Counted from the first letter of the stretch, positions 24,909 to 37,320 are shown. The stretch is DNA of 64,000 nucleotides from Vespula vulgaris (GCF_905475345.1 NC_066604.1:422501-486500); one strand, 5' to 3'. Numbers and translations: made by a program. Notes: generated from the letters alone by a model not told the origin.

Positions 24909-24950
<42 letters not shown>

Positions 24951-25450
24951 AGTTGATTTCCTCTTGGAGAACGATTATCTCTTGGTGTTACCTCTTTGAT
25001 AAGAGAGGAAATCGAGAGCAAAGCTTAGGAGATATCTTTCATTCTCAACTAACGAAGAAAAACCTAGCATGAAGCGTATTATTCGATTAGTCAGGTAATC
25101 ATTCGATCGATTCGATCGATAATTAAACAAATCAGTTTTCTTCCGATCGATTTCACGCTAAGCTTTTTCATCGATTTATTGAACAATCTTATCCAAACTT
25201 TTTTTATGACGTATATAATCGAGAAATTCTGATATTTTAACGGAACATCGTTTGATTATTTTTTAGATTTGGTTAGATATTACTAATGAATAAATTGAGC
25301 AAGTAAATATAAGACTTATGTAAAAGAAAATGAATAAGTTTATTTATAAATTTTTAATTGTACATTAAATGAGAAATACGTGGAAATATTTAAAAATTAT
25401 TAATTTTTAAAATTTCTTTTTTCTTGTAACGTTCATTGACTTTTTTTCAA
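24741..25450. other. AT-rich DNA with a (CT)n tract
   Basis: (CT)n occupies about 24913-24950. A cgatcgattcgatcg cluster lies at 25105-25120. No gene is seen. Confidence 0.6.
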
Positions 25451-25454
25451 CGTA

Positions 25455-25780
25455 GTTTAGGAAACGCTTTTACATAGCAATATCGATTGGATTCTATTCA
25501 TATCAATGTATTTACGTATTCAATCGAATTTCAACAATGATAGAACCATGTCATGAGTTTTTTAAACAAAATCAGTTGAAAAAGGAAGAGTACAGTTTAT
25601 GCGTATGAAATAGAATTTTTGAAAAAAAATTATTTTCGTTTTATATGAAAATATTATAATAATATTAATTTTTATAATATTTTTTTTTAATATGTAACGT
25701 TCATATATTTTTTTTTAACATAGTTTGAAAAACGTTGTTATTGATTGAATTTTATTCACATACGTCCTGTATATATATTT

Positions 25781-25845
<65 letters not shown>

Positions 25846-26340
25846 ATGTTCAATCGAATTTCAATCGAGCAATGAATTTTTGGGACCTTTTGAACTTTGT
25901 GAAAAAAATAATTCAAGAAAGGAAGAATACAGTTTATGCGTATGATATTTCATTTTCAAGAAGAACAACTTTCAAAGCATCGTTTTAAATGAAAATATTA
26001 TATCATTAATTCTTATAATTTTGTTTGTCACAGAACGTTTATTGACATTTTTCAGCGAGAAACGCTGTTATATAGCAATATTGATCGGATTCTATTCATT
26101 TCAATGTATTTACATATACAGGGTGTCCAATAAGTATTTAGAACCTTTTGAACTTTATGACAAAAAATAATTCAAAAAAGGAAGATAATGGTTTATGCGT
26201 ATGACCTTCCGTTTTCGAGAAGAACAACTTTTAAAAAGATCGTTTTAAATGAAAATATTAAAGTGATAATAATATTCATAATTTTTTTTTTCACTGAATA
26301 CTTATTGATTCAACGCGGAACACCAGTTTATCCTTAATTT
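25455..26340. repeat. Three tandem copies of a roughly 280-bp unit
   Basis: Each copy carries ggattctattca..tcaatgtattta, then caatcgaattt-like DNA, a gaaa(aa)ggaaga.ta..gtttatgcgtatga phrase and cgttttaaatgaaaatatta. Markers occur near 25490/25590, 25745/25920 and 26085/26185. The third copy starts with tacagggtgtcc, a word also found at the ends of the element at 54.84 kb. A (TA)n run of about 65 bp interrupts copy two (25779-25843). Confidence 0.8.
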
Positions 26341-26894
26341 ACCATTCATTGTAATTTTCTCTCTCTCTCTCTCTCTCTCTGTTTTTCTCTTTGTGAATAT
26401 ATTTCACATCGAGCTTCGCCATAGAAAGGTCTTCAGACTTCGATCCGAGAGTTGACATCGTCCGATAGCGAGAACAATTGTACGTATAAGCCGACATAAA
26501 CGTACGGATGATGTACGGAGTTTCTTACGATTGTTAGCAATATCCATGATTTCTCTGGAATGTCAATATTATCTGTTCAGTTGGCACTATGTTCAAGAGT
26601 ATATATGTGTACGATATTCCTTCTCTCTCTCTCTTTCTCTTATTCTTTCTCTCTCTTTCTTTCTCTCTTTCTCTCTGAGTTCTTTGCAATTTATACATTG
26701 GGCATTGATCTTGGGGGACACATATACATATATTCATTATTCATTCTTGAACATAAAGCTTCCAGCTTCTCTCATGTCATCGCGAGTTAGCAAAGCTCGT
26801 TCCGAAGTGCGAGAGAAAGAGAGAGGGAGAGAGAGAGAGAGAGAGGTCAACTCGAGTAAGATAGCCCTCTTATCGAAGAAGAGAAAGAAAGAGA

Positions 26895-26925
<31 letters not shown>

Positions 26926-26940
26926 AAATAAATGATTTAT
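26341..26940. other. Unique DNA with CT and GA tracts
   Basis: (CT)n tracts lie at about 26360-26382 and 26620-26678, and GA tracts at 26808-26850 and 26880-26932. The frames that cross them are S/L and R/E repeat translations. Confidence 0.7.
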
Positions 26941-26944
26941 CTGC

Positions 26945-27241
26945 TGACAAGCACCTGTTTTACAAATTTACGTGATATATAGGATCGGTCGTATTAATCT
27001 TTTCTTGAATAGTTCCAATAAATTAGGGTTTGTGAATACATTGATATAACTTTGAATGGAAAATCCTGTTAATCTTTAAGAATTATTTTACCGTATATAA
27101 TTAAGGAAGACTCGCATACAATTAACGAACAAATAATAAATGTATTGTTGTTTTTATTTTAAATGATTAGTATTTAATAATCGAATTAATCAAACATGAT
27201 ATATCGAATTTAAATATTCAAACGTAGAAGACATCTCTTAT

Positions 27242-27272
<31 letters not shown>

Positions 27273-27965
27273 GTCTCTCTGTCTCTCTGTTTGTATGTCT
27301 ACCTGTTTTTTTTGGAAATTCTACAAATTTACTCGATAGAAAATCAATTATGTTAATTCCTTTATAGTAAACACATTAATATTAATTTATCGAAAATCCT
27401 GTAAATTATTAAGAATTATTTTAGTAATGTATTCGTATTTAATAATCGAATTAATCTAACATAATGTATCGAATTCGAACGTTCAAACTCGAAAAACATC
27501 TCTCATTTTTTTCTTCCTCTATCTGTCTCTCTGTTTGTCCTCTTCTTTTTCTTGGAAGTTTTATTTTAAATTTACGTGATAGAAAATCAATTATGTTAAT
27601 TCTTTTATAGTGAACACATCAATATTATTTTATCGGAAATCTTGTAAATCGTTAAAAATTATTTTATTAATACCCTCGTATATATGTATTATCATATTTA
27701 TTTTAAATAATTCATGTTTAATAATAGAATTAATCAAATACGATGTATCGAATTCGACGTTCAAACATAAAAAATATCTCACATTTTCTCTCTCTCTCTC
27801 TCTCTCTCTCTCTTTTCCATCTTCTTCTTCTTCTTCTTCTTTTTGCAAGTTTTACAAATTTACTTAATAAAAGATCAATTATATTAATCTTTTTATACTG
27901 AACATATTAGTATTACTTTATCAGAAATCTTGTAAATGGTTAAGAATTACTTTATTAATACCCTC

Positions 27966-28016
<51 letters not shown>

Positions 28017-28115
28017 TATATTTATTTTAAATAATTCATGTTTAATAATAGAATTAATCGAACACGATGTATCGAATTCGACGTTCAAACATATAAGACA
28101 TCTCTCATTCCCTCT
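26945..28115. repeat. Diverged tandem repeat, about 240-300-bp unit, four copies
   Basis: Each copy contains a tttacaaattta phrase, gatcaattatgttaat, a tgaacacat.aatatta phrase, cttgtaaat.gttaagaattatttta, taataatcgaattaat, acgatgtatcgaattcgacgttcaaac and a (CT)n tract. Copies begin near 26955, 27305, 27550 and 27845. Each CT tract sits at the same place in its unit, so it expanded before or with duplication. A (TA)n run lies at 27968-28013. Confidence 0.8.
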
Positions 28116-28139
28116 CTCTCTCTCTCTTTTCCGTCTTCT

Positions 28140-28358
28140 TCTTCTTCTTCTTCTTCTTCTTGGAAATCTCCTTTAACTCCTCGGCTTTCCTCGTTTCTAT
28201 CCGACTCGAGTTGTGCCTCACGAATTCGGCTTGTCGTGCTTGGCAGCATGTTTTATGACCGAGCTGCTTTATAGCCAGCCCTTTGTTTGTCGGACCTGGC
28301 ACGGAGGCCCGGTGGCTGTGGGTTGGGTATTACGTACCAACTCCGACGCCATCTCTTC

Positions 28359-28390
<32 letters not shown>

Positions 28391-28450
28391 CATTCTCTCT
28401 CTCTCTCTCTCATTCTCTCTCATTCTCTTTCTGTCTCTCTTCCTGGCAGC
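28140..28450. other. GC-rich island flanked by CTT and CT tracts
   Basis: About 28180-28345 is notably GC-rich (for example gacctggcacggaggcccggtgg) and unlike its neighbours. Several frames are open but none has convincing splice sites, so coding status is undecided. A conserved non-coding or leader-exon segment is possible. Confidence 0.35.
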
Positions 28451-29470
28451 GTTAATTTATTTATTTCCCTTTTTTACTTACTCGTTATTTCCGACACGTA
28501 CTTATTTGATTCCACTGTGCTCGAGAAAGATCGATTTATCGAACGCCAACTCGTATCTCCGGTCAAATCGTATCGATCTATCACTCCTCCCAAATATTTT
28601 TACCGCTTTAATATTTTTTCATTTTATTTTCGTCGATATCAGAAATATAGTTAGACAATAACGAATAAATCAATAATGAAATAATGTTCGTCGGTGTGAG
28701 GTTTGAGAGTCGTTACTCTGACTTATGTAGAGCTACTACATGTTCGTTGCATGTTGCTATCGACCAATCACTGGTGAGAGCGACTTGACGAACTATCAAA
28801 AAACTGACTGGTCAAAAGTTAGTTGACTTCAAACTCGACGATTCGAATTCGTCGGTATCGTAATCAACCCTCGAACAGAATGGACGCCGATAAGTATTGT
28901 TATATTAATAAACGTTTTCAAAACAAAATGGGAAATAAAATGAAAAGAAAAAAAAAATAGGAGTGGCATCGAATGAATCTTTTATTTATTATAAAAATTT
29001 AAAAGGTATTAAAAAGTATGAAACTATTTTTATCACTGTCACTAGGGGTAATTCCTTACTTCCAGTTTTTCCGTGAGGACGGTATAAAGAGAATATTTTA
29101 GAACTTTGAAATAGAAAGGAGGGAACAATTCTTGTTTCCTTTAGAATCGTAATAAGTTGACTTAAGTTGCTTTAAGATCGCTCGGGGCTCCTCGAAAGTT
29201 AGTTTCGTCAGTGTCCGACCTTTGAGAAAGTTGCTTGAAAGTTGCGAACGCATGCATTTGTCTCAATGTATTTCATTGATCGTTAACGACCAAGTGAAAT
29301 AAATGCTCATATATTCCTTTGAATCTAATGATCGTTAATGACTAATGCTCGATGAATAATTAAAAAATCGGGCAACCGAATATTATCCTCGTCGCTCGGC
29401 TTTTCATAATCGTTGCTGAAATACATTCACGATACATTTATAAATTTCTTGTAAATCAAACGCTGTCGAA
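28451..29470. other. Unique intronic DNA
   Basis: The part at 28690-28880 has repeated tgactggtcaaaagttagttgac-like words, and 29150-29280 has several gttgcttgaaagttg words. No exon is supported. Confidence 0.4.
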
Positions 29471-29479
29471 CAAACACTT

Positions 29480-30075
29480 CAAGGGCCGCAAAAGGATCGT
29501 TTTGTGGTCTTTTGTCGGCCTGGTCGCCGAATTTGATCGGAGGTTAGTCGATTGATTTTTGTGGTCTCTCGTCGACTTGGTTTTTGTAATCTCTCGCGGC
29601 CTTGGTTACCTGGTTTTTGTGGTATTTTGTCGATCTGATTGCTGAATTTGATCGGAGGTTAGTCGATTAGTTTTTGTGGTCTTTTGTCGACCTGGTTGTC
29701 TGGTTTTTGTGACTATCGCGGATTTGGTTGCCAGGTTTTTATGACATTTCGTCGACCTGATTGTCAAATTTGATCGGAGCTTAGTAGATTAGTTTTTGTG
29801 TTCTTTCGTAGACCTGGTTGTCTGGTTTTTGCGATCTCTCGCGAACCTGGTTGCCTGGTTTTTGTGATCTTTCGTAGACTAGTTTCCTAGTTTTTGCGAT
29901 CTTACACGGACCTGGTCGTCTAATTTTTGTGATCTTTCGTCGACCTGATTGCTGAGTTTGATCACGTAGGTTGGTCAGTTAGTTTTTGTGGTCTTTCGTC
30001 GACCTGGTTGCCTAGTTTTTGTGATCTTACGTGGACCTGGACGCTTGGTTTTGTGGTCTTTCGTTGAACCGATCT
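29480..30075 (+). repeat. Minisatellite, 32-33-bp unit with a higher-order insert
   Basis: About 600 bp are built from gtttttgtggtctttcgtcg acctggttgcct-type units (32-33 bp). At intervals an extra gaatttgatcggaggttagtcgatta segment is added (near 29530, 29643, 29767 and 29946). Units differ by a few substitutions. The GC content is well above the surroundings and no frame is open across the array. Confidence 0.88.
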
Positions 30076-30079
30076 GACA

Positions 30080-31120
30080 TTGCGTACTCGCAATCGGTCT
30101 AAAGAATATTTCTACTTAATCTACACCGTTATACTATATCTATATTACTCTGGCCTGTTTATCGTTTCTCTTTTGCGTCTAACATCGTTATCGCGTAACC
30201 GTAAACTCGCATCTTTGGTGGCAAGGAAAACTTAGGTATTGCGCGAGCAGTTCTAGCTCATTGTCATCTCAAAAGCATACGCCGAGTACGGATTCTTTTC
30301 CCGTCACGTGCCGCACGAACGAAGGAACCCTCTCTCTCTTTCTCTCTCTCTCTTTTTCTCTTTTCAACCTCCACATCAACCTCCGTCCCGTTTCCTCCCT
30401 GCCCCTCCCTATACCCACCGTGTGCTTCCTGTCGGCCGTAAGAAACTACCGGTCCATAATAATGAACTTCCAGCACGTTGTTCGCGCTACGGTTTTTTTT
30501 TTAAACCAACGGTACGTCTCCTTCTTGGATCGAAAGATCGAGAGATCGAGAGATCGAGTGATCCAAGGAACGAAACTGTTCTCGTCGCGTCGCTATCACG
30601 TATTCCAAACGTTTAGCGAATTATAATCGTTCACTTAATCGAGTTTTCGTATTCAACTCAGGAATAGACAACTGATGTACGCGACAGTAAAGCGATTATT
30701 TAGATCTTGTCTCGTTATCTAAACCACGTCGATCGAATATTAGATCGAATATTTATAAATCGACGTGTTGTTACCTTTGAGGATTTCTCGAGGTTATTCG
30801 TTACCCGTTCGTCTGAATAAAAGATGATTAAGTTAACGTGCTTAGGTTTTAGTAGTAACTAGTTTAGAAAGAAGGCGTGACAGTAGGACACGATTTGAGA
30901 GCACGCGTGCGTTTAACGTTCGTAGGCGTTTACGCTTTTTGTTCTCTCTGTTTCTCTATCTTTTTGTACGTCTGTCTGTATGTATGTCTGTATGTCTCTT
31001 TCTCTGTCTCGCACACATACACGTACACACATTAACTCTTTACCGTTTACAAAGCAGACTAGGAAGAGACTGAACCTTTAAAGCCTTTTTTCTGTCTCTC
31101 TCTCTTCTTCTTCTTTCTCT
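30080..31120. other. Unique DNA with promoter-like patches
   Basis: A TCACGTGCC E-box is at 30304-30312. GC-rich DNA extends from 30270 to 30480, and a gatcgagagatcgagagatcgag run is at 30535-30557. CT/GT repeats follow near 30945-31000. No splice-bounded coding frame is seen. Confidence 0.4.
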
Positions 31121-31132
31121 CTCTTTGTATGT

Positions 31133-31331
31133 GTGTGTATGTTAGGAATACATCAGGCGATTTCACACCCCCACTCTTTTTCCTTTCTTAGCTCTTTCTT
31201 AAGGCTAAAAACCGGCTTGTTTGAGACTTGGATCGTGCAACGCCACCACCCACTACTACTACTACTCCTCTATGCTTTTCTCTTTCTTTTTTCATCTTTT
31301 TTTTGTATTCTGTTTCTCTCTTCCTCTCTCT

Positions 31332-31371
<40 letters not shown>

Positions 31372-31547
31372 GTCTGTCTGTTTCTCTCTCTCTATCTTTC
31401 TCTTTCTCTCGTTCATCATTCGTTGCGAAAGGCCATCTAATACATTACGATAAAACGGCGACTTGTGTACTTACGAATCGATGGAAAGCACACCGACGCA
31501 AACACACACGTCGCCACCCACACGGCCTTAACATCGTACGATCTCAC
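31133..31547 (+). other. Possible alternative leader exon
   Basis: A GC-richer stretch containing a (CT)n tract (31316-31368) ends in a consensus donor (CTCAC|GTAAGTACG at 31547/31548). There is no protein support. It could be an alternative 5' exon of the plus-strand gene or a chance donor. Confidence 0.2.
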
Positions 31548-31559
31548 GTAAGTACGTAT

Positions 31560-33208
31560 GTACGTACGTTTTAGAAGGAGGATTATTCCGTGATTTTCGC
31601 TTTTTCACCGTAAATATTACTCGGATAAACGTCAAGCTCGCTTGAAGCTTTACGGTTAGCTATCCGCAACTTTAACTCCGCGAAATACGATATATCATAT
31701 CTTTCTTTCTCTCTCTATCTTCACCCGTATTCCTATGTCATTTCTTTTTCTTCTTCCTTTTCTTCTTTGTTTATTTCTTTTTTTAACCTAATGCGTGCCA
31801 ATCTCTCGTATAATGAAAGCTTTTTATTTCTTATCTTTCTATTCGTTTCTACAAACGTACACAAGTGTGTATGCGTATTATAGCTGACACGCATATCGTA
31901 TGTACGTATATATGTGTGTATGTACTTATGTATTCTACATGTCTGATTTTGGTTCGACGATGGATCACGTCCGTCGACTTGAGATATGATCCTTAGACTC
32001 GAATTCTCGAGGTTGATTTCAAATGGTTGATCAAATTGCAAGCCCTCGAGGAGGTATCACTTGAGTTTATCTCAAAAGCTAGGAATCGGCGATGTTACAT
32101 TAACACCGGTATCATCGATTCGCGTTATCAAACTTCTCTCGGAATTACCTACAATCCGTTTCGTGCACGTAATACGATAGATACTATATATATGTGTATA
32201 TATATATATATATCCACACGCATGCACGCATACATACATACGCGTATATATAGATATATAAATGGACAGAGAATTATTACGGATACGTTTCGAATGTCCT
32301 TGGAATGTTCTTCTCGTAAACGTATTTAAATCCCAACTTTGGCTGGATATGAGAAAGAGAGAGAGAGAAGAAAAGAAAAGAAAAAAGTCTAATAGACACG
32401 TCGGAGTTTATTAATATTCCAAAGGGGTCATCGTCATTTTCTTTTTAAAAAGTTTCACGGGACCACCGTGGCGTTTACTTCGTGTATTATTGCCCGTACG
32501 GTCTTTTAAAAGACCCGCGCCCTATAGGGACCACCTCGACGCGGTCCAGAATATCTTACGGTTAGAGTACCACGTAAAGACGTGCGGTGTCGTTGTCTCG
32601 TGAACTCAAAGACGTAACTATAGGGATTTCATTCTTATTCGCATTTGATGGAAAACCTTTAGACTCCCTTATAGACGCGATATGATATCCCAATACTTGG
32701 AAAAAAAAATCTTGAAATTCTAAAAGAAACTTTAAACGAGTCGGAAAGTGGCAAAAAAAAAAGAAAGAAAAGAAAAAAATGAAAAAAAAAATTTGTTTCT
32801 TGTTTCTTTTTTCTCTTTTTTTTTTATACGAGCTTAAATAGTTGGGGTTAAGCAAATGATATGTGGGCATAGTACACGCATCGTATCTATCCACATCGTT
32901 ACGACGACGTAGAGTTCGCCTACTACGGGGTCTCGTGTCCTCCTTTATCCTCTACTATCTATTCATAGACGAGAAAGCGAGCTGTCACGGTGACATACGC
33001 CGAAAGACAATGGATAAAAGAGAGGCGAAAAACCACCGGGTAACTACTCCTTGTGTACTTAGTTGGAAGAAGTTTTTTCCTTTCTTTTTTTCTTTCCATT
33101 TTTTTTTAAAGGAACGTCACCTTTACTAGAAGATAGCAACATGATTCGATCGTGCGGGAGAACCCCCGCATCTCTCTCTCTCTCTCTCATTCTTTCTCTG
33201 TCTCTCTG

Positions 33209-33239
<31 letters not shown>

Positions 33240-34316
33240 GTATTCTTTCCTATGTATCTCGCTTAGAGATTAACGACACGATAAAGGTGGAGTTGGCGTT
33301 TGAACAGGAGATAGATAGATAAGGGTAAAGACAAAATTAGAAAAAGACGAACGAACGAGTCAATATCAGAGGGCCATTTTTATTTACTTCTTCATTCGAG
33401 TTTGTTAGTTTAAAAAAAAGGAAAGAAAAAGGAATTAAATGAAAAAGAAAACGAATCGAAAGAAAAAGAAGAAAAAGATTAAAGAGAGAGAGAGAGTGAG
33501 AAAAGAAAAGAAGGAAATAAAAAGAAACGGAGTAAGAAAAAGTATATGAACGTAGATATCTATTCAACGATGTGTGAGAAAAATTTGAAGAAAAACCGGA
33601 AAGGAAGGGACAAAACGGCGGTTTAGCTATAGTCGGTCCTCGATATATATCTTCGAGAGGGCTCGTAGAAGTAAATAGTTAGTCGTGAACGTAGGCGAGG
33701 TCGTCGACCTTGTAGCCTCTGCGGTTCCTCTATCCTCCTATCCTCCTATCCTCAGATGCCCGTCCCTCTTGTGGATCCACGCTCGTCCTCGTCGTCTTCT
33801 TCGCGTCTCCTAGAGAGCTTCTCTTGCATCCATAGAGTACTACATTATATTCATCCAACTATCCAACGTATGTGTGTATCTCTATATCTGTATAAGTATA
33901 TATCTCTGTTTCTCTCTCTCTCTCTTTTTATGTGTATGTGTGTGTACACGCGTGCGTTCATCCTTCCGATGATATCTACAGGGTGTCAGAGAGAAAATCA
34001 CACACTCGCTATCAATATACTCGACGATTACTCGTGTCGTCGTTTGCTTTTAGTCGTTACCGTTAGAGTAACCAACCAATTGAGAAAGTCAAAGAGGAAA
34101 CTCGGTCCTAACTTATGTAGTACGTTCCTACGGTGATTTCGAGGCTAACGAGTGAGGTTAGATGCGAGACTATGCGACTCCGCGTTCTTTTAAGCTTCAT
34201 CTGGACGCTTCGGCTTATATCCTTAGATATCTACCTGTCTACATATTCCTTGATTTTTCTCTCCTGTCACGGATGGTTGGTCAAGGAGAGGAAGAGATAA
34301 TGAAATAGAGAGAGAA

Positions 34317-34349
<33 letters not shown>

Positions 34350-34922
34350 TTTTCTAGGATTTCGAATTCGCGTCTCGATCGAATTGAAGATAGCATAACC
34401 CTTGAATTATTTATTTTCCCTTATTAATCGCAATGTGGAAACGCAACCCTAGAATACGTTTCTGCTCTTTTCTTCGATATATATATATATATATATATAT
34501 TCAAGGCCGATTGCAAGTATTGACGATTACCAACGAATACCGACTAGAAGGCACGATACGTGTAAATGTCAAGGAAGTGCAGGAGATGCCGTGTCTTTGC
34601 TTGCTCCGCCTCCTTGTTCCTCTTCTCTCCCCTCCTATCCATCACCCCTTCTTTCTCTCTATCTCCTTCTCTCGATCCATGATCCACGATCTACGTTTCA
34701 TTAGTCGAGCTTTCACGCCAACTCTAGTAAAGCACGATGAATCACTGAGTTGTCTGATGTTCCAATTAGAATCGTAATGATTACAAGTTTTGATCCTTAC
34801 GTATGGAATTTGTTGTCTCTGTTGCTATACGATGTTTGTTTGTTTGTTTGATTTTTTGATTGTTTATTTGTTTTTTTATTATTTGTTTTATTATTATTAT
34901 TAATATTATTATTTTCTTCCAG
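31560..34922. other. Unique intronic DNA with scattered GC-rich patches
   Basis: Patches at 32020-32160, 32440-32660, 32880-33060, 33620-33850 and 33980-34230 are compositionally distinct. The palindromes gtcttttaaaagac (32501-32514) and tgtcacggtgaca (32982-32994) lie in them. CT/GA tracts are near 33170-33232 and 34302-34347, and (TA)n near 34478-34501. Several 60-126-codon open frames exist, but none has a recognisable domain or splice context. Confidence 0.4.
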
Positions 34923-35052
34923 TTGCCAGATTCAAGGCAGCTTGATTCGATCAGGATGGAGCTACGGTGGTCCCTGTACTGCACAATGATGTTGCAGACT
35001 TTCATAGTAGCTTTACACGCTATCGACGACTTTCGGCATATTTCTTACGAAG
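34923..35052 (+). CDS. Start-codon exon of a secreted or membrane protein (5' part only)
   Basis: A pyrimidine-rich acceptor (ttttcttccag|TTGCC) begins the exon at 34923 and a consensus donor (TACGAAG|GTAAGA) ends it at 35052. The ATG at 34956 opens 32 codons plus one base. Residues 1-21 (MELRWSLYCTMM then LQTFIVALH) have the basic start and hydrophobic core of a signal peptide; the mature end begins AIDDFRHISYE. The exon leaves in phase 1. The 33-nt leader before the ATG means at least one upstream non-coding exon, for which 9110-9739 is the best candidate. No following exon is certain inside the window. The protein is not recognised from this short end; the carbonic-anhydrase-related group is one idea to test, not a call. 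Confidence 0.6.
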
Positions 35053-35059
35053 GTAAGAT

Positions 35060-35094
35060 GACATTTTTTTATAATAATAATAATAGTAATAATG

Positions 35095-35138
<44 letters not shown>

Positions 35139-36240
35139 AAGCTTAAAACAATTCTTTGGTTCAATACTGACATACACAGATATGTTTTATAAAAATATAT
35201 TATCTTCAAAAGATGCAGAATAGGTCGATCATTCTTCAAAAATAATAATAATAATAAACACAAAACATACAGTAATTCCGGCTTACGAGTATGAACGAAT
35301 ATATTATTTTTAAAACGTACGGAATAGTTCGATTATCTCTCAAGAGTAATAATATTAATAAGTACAAAACATACAATAACTCCGGTTATATACGATATAT
35401 ATAAATATGTTATATAAAAGTAGGTTATACCGAAAACATACATAAATAGTTTGATCATCCCTCAGAAAAAAATACAAATTATTCTGAAATTTGGTTTAAT
35501 CAATTTCAGAGGAAATAGATTATTTGTGGATGAGACGAAGAAGGAAAAAATATACAGTAATATACTATAAAAAGATCTTAAAATTGTACCTAGTTCAATC
35601 GTTCTCAAAAACCACGATCATTATTAACACCAAATATATGATTCCGGTTTAATATTGATAATAGACAAATATACTGCAAAAAAATACAGTATTTTACAAA
35701 TATGACGTTTTTTAAAAAGTAATAATAATAAATATCACATAAAATATACATAAAACAACTTCGCTTTGGAATATGGATATACACAAATATGTTATATAAA
35801 AATATGTGGTGTAGTTCGATCATTCCTCAAGAGTAATAATAATAAATACAACACATAAAACAGCTTCGACTCAATATGCATACATAGAAATATGTTATCC
35901 TAAAAACATGCGAAATAGTTCGATCTTTTCTCCAGGGCAATAGTAATAAATACAACAGAATACATAAAATAATTCCGCTTCGATACGAATATACATAAAT
36001 ATGTTATATTAGAATATGTTATCTTCAAAACATGTGGAATGCATCGATTATTTCTCAAGAGAGGATAATAAAAATTATTCTGAAATTTAGTTCGACCCAT
36101 TTCAAAGAAAACAGACTATCCATAAACGAAACAAAAAAGGAAATATTAGTAATAATAATAATAGTAATAATATATAACATATGTGCTATTGAGATCGAAA
36201 AAAATCCGAAAATATATGAAGTTATATTTTTAAATTAAAT
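35060..36240. repeat. Diverged tandem repeat, about 90-150-bp unit, about seven copies
   Basis: Starting in the intron just after the donor, units carry aatagttcgatcattctc.a.a..aataataataata, then a.cacaaaacata, attccggtt and a..atacacaaatatgttat. The ttcgat(ca)tt core is near 35223, 35330, 35450, 35597, 35816, 35920 and 36045. The ATA runs are part of the unit. Confidence 0.75.
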
Positions 36241-36534
36241 ACACATGAAACGTATAACAACGAGTAATAAAGTTATTCAATAATAATATTTGCCGAAGTA
36301 TCGATTGTCAAAGAAATTTCCAGATAATTTGAAGCATATTGGGTTACATAACTGAATCACTAATACAAACCAAAATCTTATTCTGCTTTTGGGTTATACT
36401 CGTGACTCAATACATACCATATAATCCGAAAATTCTTGAATACCAAGTAAACCAGTGAACTGAATAGAAGTGAATTCCTTTATCGTTAAAATCTAATTTC
36501 AAAGAGAGACGGTTTAATCAAACGTACATATGTA

Positions 36535-36593
36535 TGTCAAACACAGATAATAATAACAACAACAACAACAACACGAACAATAATAATAATAAT

Positions 36594-36624
<31 letters not shown>

Positions 36625-36773
36625 TGCGATTAACAAATGAATAACAATTTTTACGTATAAGTAACGATTTATATTACTTAACAATGGCATGCATCCTTTT
36701 GCCATGAAGGACAAAATGAGCGAAATCCATCTTAAAGCTGACAATAATAACAGCAACAATAATAATAATCGAT

Positions 36774-36834
<61 letters not shown>

Positions 36835-36900
36835 TGCGGCTAACAAATGAACATTTTTATATTTTTTACAAGTTAATAACGATCTATATTATTATATTCC
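36535..36900. repeat. Duplicated block with long (AAT)n arrays
   Basis: Two blocks of about 150-200 bp each have an acaacaacaat lead, an (AAT)n array (about 36578-36624 and 36758-36833), then ttgcg.ttaacaaatgaa and agtaacgattatat.-like DNA. The shared flanks show that the array was copied along with its surroundings. Confidence 0.85.
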
Positions 36901-36939
36901 TAACAATAGTATTTTCTTGCAAATATTTATAACACGCAA

Positions 36940-37285
36940 GAAATGCCACACCCAAAGAACTCGAGAAGCATCGTTGGAAAAACAAGTTTCGTCTTTTCTG
37001 TACGTGATAGTCTAATGAACTTAATAGTCGTTTCTCGATCGTCCTCGAGCCTAACGATCCATTTCTCTCTCTCTCTCTCCCTCTCTCTCTCTTTTCGTAA
37101 TAGCACAGCCACGCAAAGGTGCGGACTGCAACGCGTTGCACGCCGAGGGCGGCGACCAATCGACCAGTAGATAGTCAGCATCCCGTAATTTTCATTTGCA
37201 TGTAAAGTACTTCCTGTGGCTAGACCGCGAATCTCCTCCTCTTTCTCTCTCTCTCTTTCTTTTTTTCTTTCTCTCTCTTTTTCTG

Positions 37286-37316
<31 letters not shown>

Positions 37317-37320
37317 TAAT
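36940..37320. other. GC-richer unique patch with CT tracts
   Basis: The palindrome caacgcgttg (about 37129-37138) sits in gtgcggactgcaacgcg and is followed by a ccaat word near 37156, so a promoter-like function is possible. (CT)n tracts flank it on both sides. Confidence 0.3.

Noticed and set aside
32027..32329. 100-codon frame (starts MIKLQALEEV)
   Set aside because: The first half looks protein-like but has no splice sites and the second half translates TA/CA repeats. Overlapping open frames on the other strand suggest chance.
33756..34136. 126-codon frame with a serine run after a tatcctcc triplication
   Set aside because: Repeat-derived start (TCN)n and C/V/Y-rich TG tract translation; nothing protein-like remains.
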